Source of the DNA: Auriscalpium vulgare
Taxonomy: Eukaryota > Basidiomycota > Agaricomycetes > Russulales > Auriscalpiaceae
Direction: 5' to 3'
DNA: 64,000 nucleotides
Assembly: GCA_019915015.1 (NCBI GenBank)
Contig: JAHBBC010000002.1
Location: forward strand, 1,488,001-1,552,000
Part shown: piece after piece, positions 1-9,930 of the stretch
How the letters are laid out: each line of letters starts with the position of its first letter
Numbering within the stretch: the first letter of the stretch is position 1
Made by a program: the position numbers and the translations under genes
The notes under the pieces: model-generated
Database searches by the model: none
The model's input: the letters and a program-made list of their open reading frames with translations, nothing else
Told to the model about the DNA's origin: nothing

Positions 1-1016
1 AGGTAGTAGGGCGGAATGCGTAACGTAGCACCAATCCCTAGAGCGCTGCAGAGATGTCGGTGTGTGTGCGAGCGAGCGTCAGGAGTCCCGGAGTAAGCGA
101 CGACCGTCTCCGATCAATCGTACTGCGATCCGATCGAGAGCGCAGCAGCGACGAGGCGATCGATCGACTCTCCGACCGATCGGAAAGCGAGGCTTCGACG
201 TACGACGTCGGAAGGCTGCGACGCGACTGCGATCGAGGACTCGTGCAAAGGGGCAACAACGATGGAACAAGATGAGGGCGATAAGACGGGAAGCGAGAAC
301 AAAGGCTAAGGCGATGGCTGAGGCTGAGGCGCGAGAGCAGTCAACCGATGTTGACCGCTATACGATACGACGAGGGCGAGAGTGCACGACTTGTGCTCGG
401 AGCGATGAGGGGGGAACGTAACTTGCATTTCGCAGAGTATCCGACGACTATTTATACGTTGCGACGAGTACAGTGCGTGTCCGATCGAGTAAGTACGGAA
501 ACATCGGAAAGACAAAAGAAAAGATAGCGGCGTCGTGTCAAATGGTGCGGACAATGTGCGAGAGTCATGCGACGGTCAGACGACGAGGAACGAGGCGGGG
601 GACGATGTCGAGCGAACGATCAGCGCTGTCAGGGAACAAAGGAAACGGCGCGGGAAACGATCCTCTCTGTCGTCGACTGTGGGAAACAGCGTCGGGGAGC
701 GCGGGAACGGACAATGCGCGCCATATCGAGCGCGATAGCGGTGGTCCGATGATGTGGGCACGAGGCTGCGCCTTCCGATTGCGAACGTTCGGAGTGCACC
801 ACTCTCGACGCGGTCGCGACTGGGTCACGTGTCGATCGCAAGTCGCGTCGTGACTGCGGGGGCGTAGCGCGGGTCGTAAGGCGCTAGGGCGCATCGGAGG
901 GAAGCGGGCGAGTTGGTAGCGCTGAACCGGAGGACGTCGGGGTAGTCGGACTCGTGTGGCGGACAATGAGCAAGCGGACAATGAGCGACTGAGGCGGTAC
1001 TCGGATGGCGTGAGAG

Positions 1017-1024
1017 CTCCGGAG
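1017..1024. repeat. Target site duplication of the foldback element, left copy
   Basis: CTCCGGAG, itself a palindrome, is repeated at 3005-3012 and is present once in the intact LTR copy (13674-13681). Confidence 0.92.
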
Positions 1025-3004
1025 CAACACTGGGGAGTAGTTTAGTGCACTATGTCCCTACAGTTGTAACAAGTGGGTGGTGTCATAGGCAGGCAGGATA
1101 GTGAAGTGCAAGTATAGGGCAGTATAGTGCACTATATTGCATATATCAGTACTATAGTGTCCTTGGATGCACTATAGTAGTAGCATGACTGTAAGGACCA
1201 TTGTATTTTTGCACCAATATAATGGGCTTTGAAAATGTCATAAATAATGGTGTAGATGCACAGGTGGAGCTGCAATATAGAGGTAATTTAGCAGAATATA
1301 TCTGGTTGATGGTAGAGAGCAGTAGGGCAATCACTGTCCAATGGATCCCATGGGTTTATGTACTATAGTGAATCCATAATATATTACAGAAATGCTGGGA
1401 TATATGCACCTTCTCTCCATTCAAATGAGCTCTATAAATTCGGATAATATTATAGCATGTGGCTTAGTAGAGTGCATATGTGATCTGAATTTACCAGAAT
1501 ACAGGGGGACATTTCTGAGGAGTTGTGCAGTGCACACTGTATCAGATATTCATCTACTATAGTGATATTATACTCTTTAAAGCTTTCTTAATTTGTTATG
1601 GGATGACTGGACATTCACAAATCATGAAGAAAAAGGTGAGCATATGTACCATGTATGCCACTGCTTTCTGAATTTATCATAATATTTAAGACTAATGGGA
1701 AGCCGCACCAATGCATATATACTTATACACTATAGTGTCATTTAGCTTGCTTCTATCCTCAAACTTTTTCAGCACTGAATAGCTCCTCAATACTTGGGGA
1801 AACAAATCCTTAGATATTCCAGAGCACTATTACACCATGCCCCTTCCATCCCTGAAAGTTTTGTGTTCTTGCATGCAATTGGTATATAGTACCATACTTC
1901 TGATCCTTTGATACAGCCTAAATGATCCATATGTCCCTGTCCCATCTATCCAAGCATATGTGTGAACTGAAATGATTATTTATTTTTCAATGAGCCATGA
2001 TCCATGAAGCTTTCTTGAGCTCAAGCTCATCCTCTGTAAAATAAATAGCCATTTATATCCATATGCCTGATTATAAACTGGATCACCCTGGGACAAGGAT
2101 AACTCAGACATCACAGGCTGTATGAGAGTGGAAGTACAGCACTTTCTGCCAACTCTAGATAGAATTCCCATATTTTGAGCATTGGGTGGGGCATGGTCTG
2201 TGAATGCTCTATAATATCTGTGGATTATATTGACCAAGTACTGGAGAGCTATTGGACACATCATATGCTTTTGTGGCCAACCAATTAGATCACCACTATA
2301 GTGCACAAATCTATATGCCTTGGTGTGGCTCACCAATAGCTTCAGATATTATGATAAATTCAGACAGCAGTGGCATGTGTAGTACATATGCTCACCTTTT
2401 TTGTCATGATTTATGAATGCCCAGTCATCCCATAACAAATTAAGAAAGCTTTAAAGAGTATAACATCACTACAGTAGATGAATATCTGATACAGTGCGCA
2501 CTGCACAACTCCTCAGAACTGACCCGCTATATTCTGGTAAATTCAGGTCACATATGCACTCTACTAAGCCACATGCTGTAATATTATCCGAATTTATAGA
2601 GCTCATTTGAAAGGAGAGAAGGTGCATATATCCCAGCATTTCTGTAATATATTATTGATTCACTATAGTACATAAACCCATGGGATCCATTGGCCAGTGA
2701 TTGCCCTACAGCTCTCTACCATTAACCAGATATATTCTGCTAAATTACCTCTATATAGCAGTTCCACCTGTGCACCTACACCATTATTTATAGCATTTTC
2801 AAAGCCCATTATATTGGTGCAAAAATACAATGGTCCTTATAGTCATGCTACTACTATAGTGCATCCAAGGACACTATAGTACTGATATATGCACTATAGT
2901 GCACTATAGTGCCCTATACTTGCACTTCACTATCCTGCCTGCCTATAACACCACCCACTTGTTACAACTGTAGGGACATAGTGAATAAACTAAGCCCCAC
3001 AGCC
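1025..3004. mobile_element. Non-autonomous foldback (long inverted repeat) DNA transposon
   Basis: The element interrupts the LTR and is flanked by the 8-bp direct repeat CTCCGGAG (1017-1024 and 3005-3012); the uninterrupted LTR copy at 13674 has a single CTCCGGAG. Its two arms, about 1025-1695 and 2343-3004, are near-perfect reverse complements, so most of the element could fold into one hairpin with a spacer of about 650 bases. The 10-bp palindrome CACTATAGTG and close variants recur through the arms, as subterminal transposase-binding repeats do. Eight-base duplications and subterminal repeats are typical of hAT elements, so mobilisation by a hAT-like transposase is the best guess. No transposase is encoded. 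An open stretch of about 118 codons lies on the minus strand at 1980-2336 but has no ATG at its start and matches nothing I know. The element is AT-rich, unlike its host LTR. Confidence 0.9.
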
Positions 3005-3012
3005 CTCCGGAG
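3005..3012. repeat. Target site duplication of the foldback element, right copy
   Basis: CTCCGGAG immediately follows the 3' end of the foldback element and matches 1017-1024. Confidence 0.92.
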
Positions 3013-3267
3013 CTGCGAAGCGCCGAGCGTGGCTGTCGTGCGACCAGGCTGTGCGAGTCTGATGGAAATCTGATGCGTCGTGACGGGCGTGGGAAATGCT
3101 GTGCTGGCGAGCGTGTGGCGACTAGGGGCGCGTGGTGCGAGCAGCGTGGGAGTCGGCGGGGCGTTCCGATCGTGGCGCAGGAAGGCCGAGGTCACGTGAC
3201 CGAGGACTTGGTCGAAAATGCGAAAAGACAGTCGAGATCCCCTCCCAGCGCGGGACGGGGCTTGTCA

Positions 3268-3280
3268 CCTCCTCCTCACT
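3268..3280 (-). promoter_or_regulatory. Polypurine tract of the gypsy element
   Basis: On the minus strand this reads AGTGAGGAGGAGG and abuts the TGACAAG start of the 3' LTR. An all-purine run directly upstream of the 3' LTR is the standard primer for plus-strand DNA synthesis, and it fixes the LTR boundary at 3267. Confidence 0.8.
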
Positions 3281-3776
3281 GAGAACCTGACCGTCCACGG
3301 TCAGTGCGACGAGACGCTAGGGTTATGCGGGCGATGATCGGAAGGGGAATTGAACGGCGGGGACGTCGGAGGCGAATAGCTGCGTCAGTCGGAATCGGAA
3401 GACTGCGGCGGGCAAAGTCGGCGAGTAATTCGAAAGTCGGGGGCGATCGTGTGAGCGTAGAGGGTCGTCGGAGGAAGAGTCTATACTGGATGAAGACGTA
3501 GGCGCCGTGGTGATGTCATGGGCTAGGCGCGACGCGTCATGCTTCCCGGACGGTATACCTGGATGCCAAAGGCGATCGGAGTCGAGGCTGGGCGCTGGAC
3601 GCGAGGCCTGGCCGTAGTCGGACAATGGTGGGAACGCTAGGGAGCGATCGAAACTTCGTCGAAGTCGATCGATTGGCGTGGTCGCCTTGAGGAGGGCCGA
3701 ATCGCTTAAAAGGCGGTATGCGATCGCTAGTCGGACGCAACTCTCCACGTCCCTCTCTTCTGGCGCTCCTTCAAAC
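3281..3776 (+). other. Untranslated stretch between 3' LTR and the antisense gene
   Basis: There is no convincing coding region here. It is CpG-rich, like the LTR. It presumably holds the 5' leader and promoter of the antisense gene that starts at 3777, and at the same time the distal 3' end of the gag-pol transcript unit. I see no clear TATA box on the plus strand. Confidence 0.45.
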
Positions 3777-5803
3777 ATGTCGACCCCTACTCCTCGCCGC
3801 CTCTCTGACGACAGCGTCGTCCGCCAAGTCGAACGACAATTCCTCAAATGGTCCGAGGATGCGACTCCTGCTGCGCAGCTCGAGTGGGCTCGTCGGATGG
3901 CGAAAGCTCTGGTAAGTCGTCGTCCGACTCCGTTTTTGACCAATCGGCTGACGTGCGATCCCTAGAACATCGGCTATGAATATCCAAACGCCGAGCCGCG
4001 CATCCTCCCGGTCCTCAACAAGTTCCAGGCGGTCTTCCGGACGCACGGCACGCCGGAGTGGACCGTCCTTGCCCCGCACTGGTTGTACCCGGAGGAGGAG
4101 TTTGAGTCGGGGGAAGAATCGGAGGTACGTTCGCGACTGGTCACTTCTTGCCTACTTGCTGACTTGTCTGTTCGCCCAGGAGGATGAGGACGCGTTTTTC
4201 GATCGCCTCCTCGCTAGCGATGACGACGCGCCGGCCGCCTCCGTCGCTTCTCCGTCACCGACGCCACTCCCTGTTCCTCCACCTGCGCAGCCGACTGCCG
4301 ACCGCGCTGTGTCTTTGGCGCCGATCGAAGTCGCGGAGGCTCCCGCGTCGGAGCCTCCTGTGGCGGGAGATCGTGACGAGGACAACCGCGACGAGCTGGA
4401 TGACGGCCCTCAAGTCGCTGGGGAACAGGTCTCCGCTCGGAAGCGCAGAGGCGAGTCTGACGCGACTTTGGCGATCCGCCTCCGATTCGAGAAGGCGCGC
4501 GCCAACGACCTCGTGCTCCGCATCGGGCGCGGGGAATTTAACTTCAAGGGTACTCCGGTGAGTCTTGATCGCTTGCTCTTCTCCGATCGCGCGCTGATCA
4601 CTTTGTAGGCCTGCGACTACTGCGCGAAGACGGGCTCGGACGGGCGCATCGACTGTCGCTACAAAGCGACCCTCAAGCCGTCGGGGTGGACCGTCGAATG
4701 CGAGAAGTGCCGGGAGGCGAAGAAGGGGTGCCGATGGGACGAAGGCAACGTGCAGGGTAAGTCGCTTGGTCATCCGATCTTCATCGCTCGCTAATTCTTG
4801 TGCCTAGTCTTGTCGCGCACTCAACGAGAGGCCGCCGCCGCGTCAGACGCTAACGCGCCTGCCGATCCAGCAGTGGGTCAGAAGCGACCGGCTGAGTCGT
4901 CGCCCGATCGCGACGATCCATCGTTCAAGGCTCCGAAGATGGCGCACAAGACGCCGCGCCAAGAGACGAGGGCGTTGGCCCAAGGTAAGTGTCTTGTTCG
5001 TCTTCCGATTCACTTGCTGACTCCGTTTTGAATCCCTTTTAGTCGCGCCGCGCCAGTTCGTAGGCAGACCGCCGCCTCCTGCGGCTCCGACCGTTCCCGC
5101 GCCGGTCAACATGGACGTCGACTCTACGCAAGAAGCCGGCAAATCGCAGCCTGTCCAAGACGCGCCGCAAGCCGCGCTGCCCGAGTCGCAGACGCAACGG
5201 ACGGTGCCAGGTGAGAGCAGCCCGCTCTTCTTGACGAGTCCCGATGCGACGACTGACGCGCCGCGCTCAGGATCGGAACGCGCAGGATCGTGGGTGCAGG
5301 AAGCCGCGGAGTGGCGCACGCCCTCTGTTGACGTGTTCGCGGGCCCCGAAGAACCCGTCGCCGGTGAGTAATGCTTTCGACTCTGGGGGAGCTGCGTTGA
5401 CTCTTGACTAGGTCCCTCCGCACCGGCTACCGCGCGTCCGACCGCCAGCAAGGGCAAGGGCAAAGGCAAGGCGCGCCGACGACACATCCTACCTCCCGGT
5501 CCCCGTCCACGCGACTTCATCGCGTTCCCTTCATTCGCCTCTCTTCAAGACCTCGTCGCTGGGCCGATCGAGACGATCTCGGGCGCCAGGACTCCGGGGG
5601 GCATCACGCTCATCGTCAAGGAGGTGCGCAAGACGCGATCGGAGGAACTCGCCAACATGTTCGCACTCCGCGACTCGTTCATCGACGGCTGGTGGCGCGA
5701 CGTCCGGTTGATCAACGCGCCCCTCTGGAGGGCGTACGAGGCGGGGCAGGTGCCGAGGATTATGCGCGAGGAGGACGAGTGGTACGAGGTGTTCGAGGAG
5801 TAG
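3777..5803 (+). CDS. Antisense accessory protein of the retrotransposon with Cys-rich (zinc-binding-like) motif
   Basis: An eight-exon gene runs opposite to gag-pol: exons 3777-3911, 3966-4124, 4180-4557, 4609-4756, 4808-4984, 5043-5210, 5271-5363 and 5412-5803. All seven introns are 51-60 nt with GTRNGN-type donors and YAG acceptors, and all phases agree, giving 549 codons plus TAG. Intron 5211-5270 is also open in frame, so its removal is optional. The ATG follows a pyrimidine-rich leader. The middle exon (4609-4756) has CDYC, then a single Cys, then CEKC and a final Cys in KKGCRW, resembling Cys-rich DNA- or RNA-binding clusters of basidiomycete proteins. Around it lie acidic and proline-rich stretches and a basic GKGKGKARRR run just before the C-terminal block, which is Trp-rich (FIDGWWRDV, APLWRAYEAG). 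I do not recognise the family. A nuclear, nucleic-acid-binding role is inference only. The clean introns suggest the gene is, or recently was, expressed. Confidence 0.8.
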
Positions 5804-6145
5804 GCGACGGTCGGGGATGTGAGGCGACTTTGTAGATACCCTGTATTTGTAGCGCGACTCGTTCTTGCTGACTTGCGACTTGAATTGAATACGACTTTCT
5901 TGTCTGCTCCGACTGTCTGGATGAACTCGTGGGAATTGCGACTTGACTCCGACTAATTGATGATAAAAGAATGTGGGCGTCCGACTAAGTCGAACTAATG
6001 ACTTTTGTTTAAGCCTCAGTAATCCTTCATAGGCTAAGGCCCTTTATCTTGAGTGGGCCTGCGCTACAGCGATACGACGCGAGCGACTTGGTGATGGGGA
6101 TGGAAAAGGAAAGGAATGTCGGAGGGATGATGCGATCGTAACTCT
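5804..6145. other. Spacer between the convergent antisense gene and integrase
   Basis: The two stop codons (5801-5803 plus strand; 6146-6148 minus strand) face each other. The interval is less GC-rich than its flanks and must hold the 3' end of the antisense gene. I see no gene in it. Confidence 0.5.
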
Positions 6146-7822
6146 CTACACTGGGTCGGGGACTTCGTCTTCGTCGTCGGGTGCGTCGGGAAGGGGTGGC
6201 TCTTCGCCGTCGTCGTTGCCATGTTGCGTCGAGGCTTCTAACTCGCGTAGTCGATGAGTGTCTATGTCGACGTCGGACAGGTGGAAGGGAATCTCCTTGC
6301 GAGCGAAGTAGGGGATGACTCGAAATGCGGCGATCGGACGGTCGAGTACAGAGCCGTCTAGCTCCGCGACGATGTATGCTCCTCCCCGATTGCGGGAGAC
6401 GACGACTAGGGGTCCTAGATAGCGCGGGCGCATCTTCCGATTGAGTGACTTCTCGATCGCAGTATGTCGGATGAGTACTAGAGCGCCTCGCTTGAAGTCG
6501 AAGTTCTTGATGACGTGCGAATGTTCCTTCTCGAACTTCCTAGCGTTCGCGAGTCGCTCAGCGTATACGTCCGATCGGAGAGCGGAGACTTGATCATGTC
6601 GTTTCTGCAGTGCGATTGCCCGTCGCGCGATGAGGTCTGTGGTCGAGAGAAGAGATTCGGGAGGGGGCTGGAGGTACGTCGCTTCAGAGATGTCGAGGGG
6701 AATGATCGGGTGACATCCGGTGACAGCGAAGTATGGGGAGCAGCCCATGCGCTTCCGAACCGTGATACGTTCCGACCAGAACACCGAGAAAGCGCAGCGC
6801 GCCCACTGGGTCTGGTCACCATTCGCGGCCTTGTAGAGTGCTTGCCGAACGTCATAATGAGCACGTTCGACGATTCCGTTAGCACGAGAGTTGTAGCCTG
6901 AGATGCGAATGTGGCGTATGTGGTATTTCTTCTCAAGATGAACCAGGGCTTTGACAAAAGGACCGCCATTGTCAGTGACGACCTCCGACAGGGAACCCCA
7001 GCGACAGAGGATGCTTTGGAAGATCCAGTCCGCGATCGCGACGGCGTTCTCCTTCTTGAGTAGGGAGAACTCCGGGTAGGTCGTAAGTGAGCAGCGACCT
7101 TGGACGATATAGCGGTATCCTCCGGAGACGGGCATGTGCAGCGTGTCGACGTAGATCTTTGCGAACAAGGGAGCGGGAGTTGCGACGGTCGGAGGGATGA
7201 GGATCTGTCGCTTCTGGCGTTGTTGACAGAGGTGGCATGTGCGAACATACCACATAACGTCCGATTCATAGGACGGCCACCAGAAACGTTCTCCGACTAG
7301 GGATCGAGTCGCAAAGACTCCGCGATGTCCGACTTTGTCGTGGCAGTCGACTAGGACTTGGATACGGCGCTTGGGGTGGGGGATGAGCTTGTGCGCGCCA
7401 TCTCCTGAGCGTCGATAGAGTCGATTGCCGGTGCTGAAGAATCGGAGGGCGTATCGGACGAAAGTCGCAAATTCTTGGTCGGAAAGGTGATCTGGTCGCA
7501 CGGGATCTTCTAACCATTCGCGGACATGGACTAGTCGCTCGTCGGCTTTGATCGCTGCATCGCTGCGTGGGACTTCATCGTACGATAGCTCGGGCTCCTC
7601 CTCCTCACTGAGATCTTGACCGTCCGCGGTCAATGCGAACACAGCGTTGAGTCCTGGGGCGGGGAGGGAGGGAGCTTGGTCGGGTTTGACTGTGGAGCTA
7701 TGTGTGGGGACTGCGAACAAAAATCCGTACAGGTTGTCGAGCCAATCATCGTAGTCTTCGTCGGGGGGTTCCTCTGGATCGCCTGGCTGTCGGACGCGAC
7801 GCGACAGTCCGTCGGGACCATG
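6146..7822 (-). CDS. Retrotransposon integrase (3' part of pol)
   Basis: This frame carries the RNase H-integrase linker and a full integrase. The N-terminal zinc domain shows the two His (HDKVGHRG) and the Cys pair CHLC. The catalytic core has Asp in YVDTLH, Asp in TDNGGPF and Glu in GIVERAH, the D,D-35-E triad. A C-terminal GPF/Y-like module (RPRYLGPLVVVSR) follows, and the protein ends in an acidic tail. It inserts the double-stranded cDNA into the host genome. The reading frame differs from that of RT-RNase H by -1. The junction lies at about 7822, just before the conserved PDGLSRR block, so the enzyme has no start codon of its own and would need a frameshift or was inactivated by a 1-base deletion. 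Confidence 0.88.
   Translation of the reverse strand, partial: HGPDGLSRRVRQPGDPEEPPDEDYDDWLDNLYGFLFAVPTHSSTVKPDQAPSLPAPGLNAVFALTADGQDLSEEEEPELSYDEVPRSDAAIKADERLVHVREWLEDPVRPDHLSDQEFATFVRYALRFFSTGNRLYRRSGDGAHKLIPHPKRRIQVLVDCHDKVGHRGVFATRSLVGERFWWPSYESDVMWYVRTCHLCQQRQKRQILIPPTVATPAPLFAKIYVDTLHMPVSGGYRYIVQGRCSLTTYPEFSLLKKENAVAIADWIFQSILCRWGSLSEVVTDNGGPFVKALVHLEKKYHIRHIRISGYNSRANGIVERAHYDVRQALYKAANGDQTQWARCAFSVFWSERITVRKRMGCSPYFAVTGCHPIIPLDISEATYLQPPPESLLSTTDLIARRAIALQKRHDQVSALRSDVYAERLANARKFEKEHSHVIKNFDFKRGALVLIRHTAIEKSLNRKMRPRYLGPLVVVSRNRGGAYIVAELDGSVLDRPIAAFRVIPYFARKEIPFHLSDVDIDTHRLRELEASTQHGNDDGEEPPLPDAPDDEDEVPDPV
7597..7639 (-). other. Internal copy of the polypurine-tract region within pol
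   Basis: These 43 bases match the polypurine tract and its upstream sequence (3268-3310) at about 37-38 positions, including the whole purine run. Within pol the segment encodes the LSEEEE part of the RNase H-integrase linker. It may act as a central polypurine tract, or it may be the source from which the 3' tract was copied. Confidence 0.6.
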
Positions 7823-9930
7823 TGCGATCCTGGGACGTGTCGAAGGAGGAACTTGAAGACGAGGATGCCGATGATCCAGCGATTGATGCTAGCCGTCGGA
7901 ACTAAATCGGGGTTCTTGAGCATTCCTCCGATCGAGCTGGCATCGACTTCGACGATGAAGTTCCGTAGTCCGATGAGATACATGCGAAGGGCGCGAAGCG
8001 ATCGGAAGAGTCCATAGATCTCGAGCTTGGGCTGGGAGAAGCGTCGTTCGCGATCGTTGAGCGAGATCGATCCAAAACGGCTGTAGTAACGCTTCTTCGG
8101 GTTGTTCAGTTCCTCTTGGGCGAGAATGTAGCCGACGGCGATGTAGGATGTGTCGACTGCGAGTACGACTGGTGCTTGCGACTCGTAATCGATCGCTCGA
8201 AGGGCGTCCGACTTGACCAGCGCGTTTTTGAGGTACTCTTGCGCCCTGTGCTGATCGGGACCGTACTCCCACTCCGTACCCTTCCGTGTGAGCTTGGTGA
8301 GAGGCCACGCATGCTTCGCGAAGTCCTTGATGAATATCCTGCAGACTCCGACCGTGCCAAGGAAAGCGCGAACGTCGGAGAGATCCTTGAGGGGACCCCA
8401 GTTCGTGATGGCTGAGATTGTGGTCGGATCAGCGCGGCGACCTTCCGGAGTGCAGAGGTGGCGGAGGACGGTGAATTCGCGAGCGATGAGGATCGACTTG
8501 GGACCGGAGAAGGTACCGCCGGAGTAGCGCATGCGCTGGAGGATCCGATTGACGTTGGTGAGGTGCTCCCAGACGAAGCGACGAATGTCCTTGTTTTCCG
8601 GGACCATCTCGTAAGATCCATCGGAAAGTCGGTAGTCGGACTTGGGGCCTTTGAGGGGAACATCGTCGATGAAGGGCACTGTGAAGGTCGGGATCTCATC
8701 CTGCAAAATGAACGTGACGTCGTCGTGGAATATGGGGACCGAGTTCGTCCACCCCATCGGAAGGGTGACTAGGCGAAGGGCTCCGTAAGGCGTCTGGAAG
8801 GTCGTGAAGTCGCGGGATCGGGGGTCGATGAGTCGCTCGTCGTATCCGACGTAGAGGTCGAGAATGCCGCCACAGGCACGTCCTCCGAACTGTTCCGCAA
8901 GTTGTTCTTGGATCGGAGGGACGCCGGAGTGTGCGACCGTGACAGCGTTGAGTGGCTCGAGCGAGTGGACTATACGTAGACTCTTGCCATCCTTCTTTGC
9001 GACGCAGAACCACTTCGATCGATAGGAAGAGTTCGAGGGCTCGTAGACACCTGCCGCGATCTTCCGTTTGATCATGGCGCAGACGTCGTTGTAGATGCCC
9101 GGGGGTATGGGGATGTTGCGATCGACCCATGGGACGTGTGCGACGACGGGAATCTGGATCGGAGGGAAGTATTCGGGCTTGAAGCTGCCGCGTTCGGTGT
9201 CGTCCCATGCGAAAGCCTCGTTCTGCTTTACGATGATGTCGTGCAAGAGATCGCGCTCGGTCGGGGTGAGGAATTCGTAGCTGGGGTTCGCATCCATCTT
9301 GTCGTGACGTTCTTGGGTGTACCGACCGGTGGGAACGAAGGGCGGGGGATGCGTCGATAATGGTGGCATGGATGCGAGGGGGTCTCCGATGATGTTGCGC
9401 TCGATGCGAAACCCGTCAGGAAGTGTGCCAAGAACGGGTCGGACTTTGTCTGCGACGGGCTTGTACTTCTTCTTGCCAAGAAAGATGTCGACTGGTTCGG
9501 GATCGGAAGGCGAAGGCGACGATGTGGACGAGTTCAAGAAAGTGGTCGGTGGTCGCGGGGAATGTCCAAGATATTGCTGAGTATCGTCGTCAAGATGTGG
9601 GTGTCGATAGCGCGGTTTCTGAGTCGGAGATGGTTTGCGATCGGACGACATATACTGGTGACCAAGATTTGATTCGGGAGTCGTACGTGATTTACAAGGC
9701 TCTGCGGGACATATTTTGTTCAAGAAAGACGGGGCTGCGTATTCTGGCAAATGCGTGCGGGCTTCGGAGGCGGTAACGTAGGCAGCTTGAATCGCGGAGT
9801 CGTCGGAGGCGTCGATTGGGGTATATGCAATGATGCGCGCGTCGTCGCCATCGCCTTCGATGATCATGGCGATGGCTTCATCTTCACCTAGATCATCAAA
9901 GGTGGGAGCCGCTATGGCATGCCTTGCGAA
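7822..9930 (-). CDS. Reverse transcriptase and RNase H (middle part of pol)
   Basis: After a variable linker rich in Pro and Ser, the RT palm is clear: LDLYVGYDERLIDPRSRD, then TLPMGWTNSVPIFHDDV, then the catalytic FIDD box in TVPFIDDVPLKGP near 8670. The connection has the usual FLGTVGVCRIFIKDFA block. RNase H starts at VLAVDTSYIAVGY and ends in HVPGSH. The protein makes cDNA from the element RNA in the particle. Its frame is +1 relative to gag-protease (junction near 9928, in GHHRF) and changes again near 7822. The catalytic residues are intact. Either translation shifts frame at these points or each is a 1-base mutation. Confidence 0.88.

Larger units (their letters stand above)
1..3267 (-). 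repeat. 3' LTR of the gypsy element, split by a foldback insertion
   Basis: Bases 1-1024 match 12658-13681, and 3005-3267 match 13674-13936. The 1988 bases between correspond to the foldback element plus one 8-bp target duplicate. The terminus at 3261-3267 reads CTTGTCA, giving the expected TG...CA ends on the minus strand. With the insertion removed the LTR would be about 1.29 kb. The first about 13 bases lie outside the window. Confidence 0.93.

Noticed and set aside
54..981. Several open frames inside the LTRs
   Set aside because: They recur identically in both LTRs, have extreme Arg/Ser composition and overlap the promoter region; GC-rich sequence explains them.
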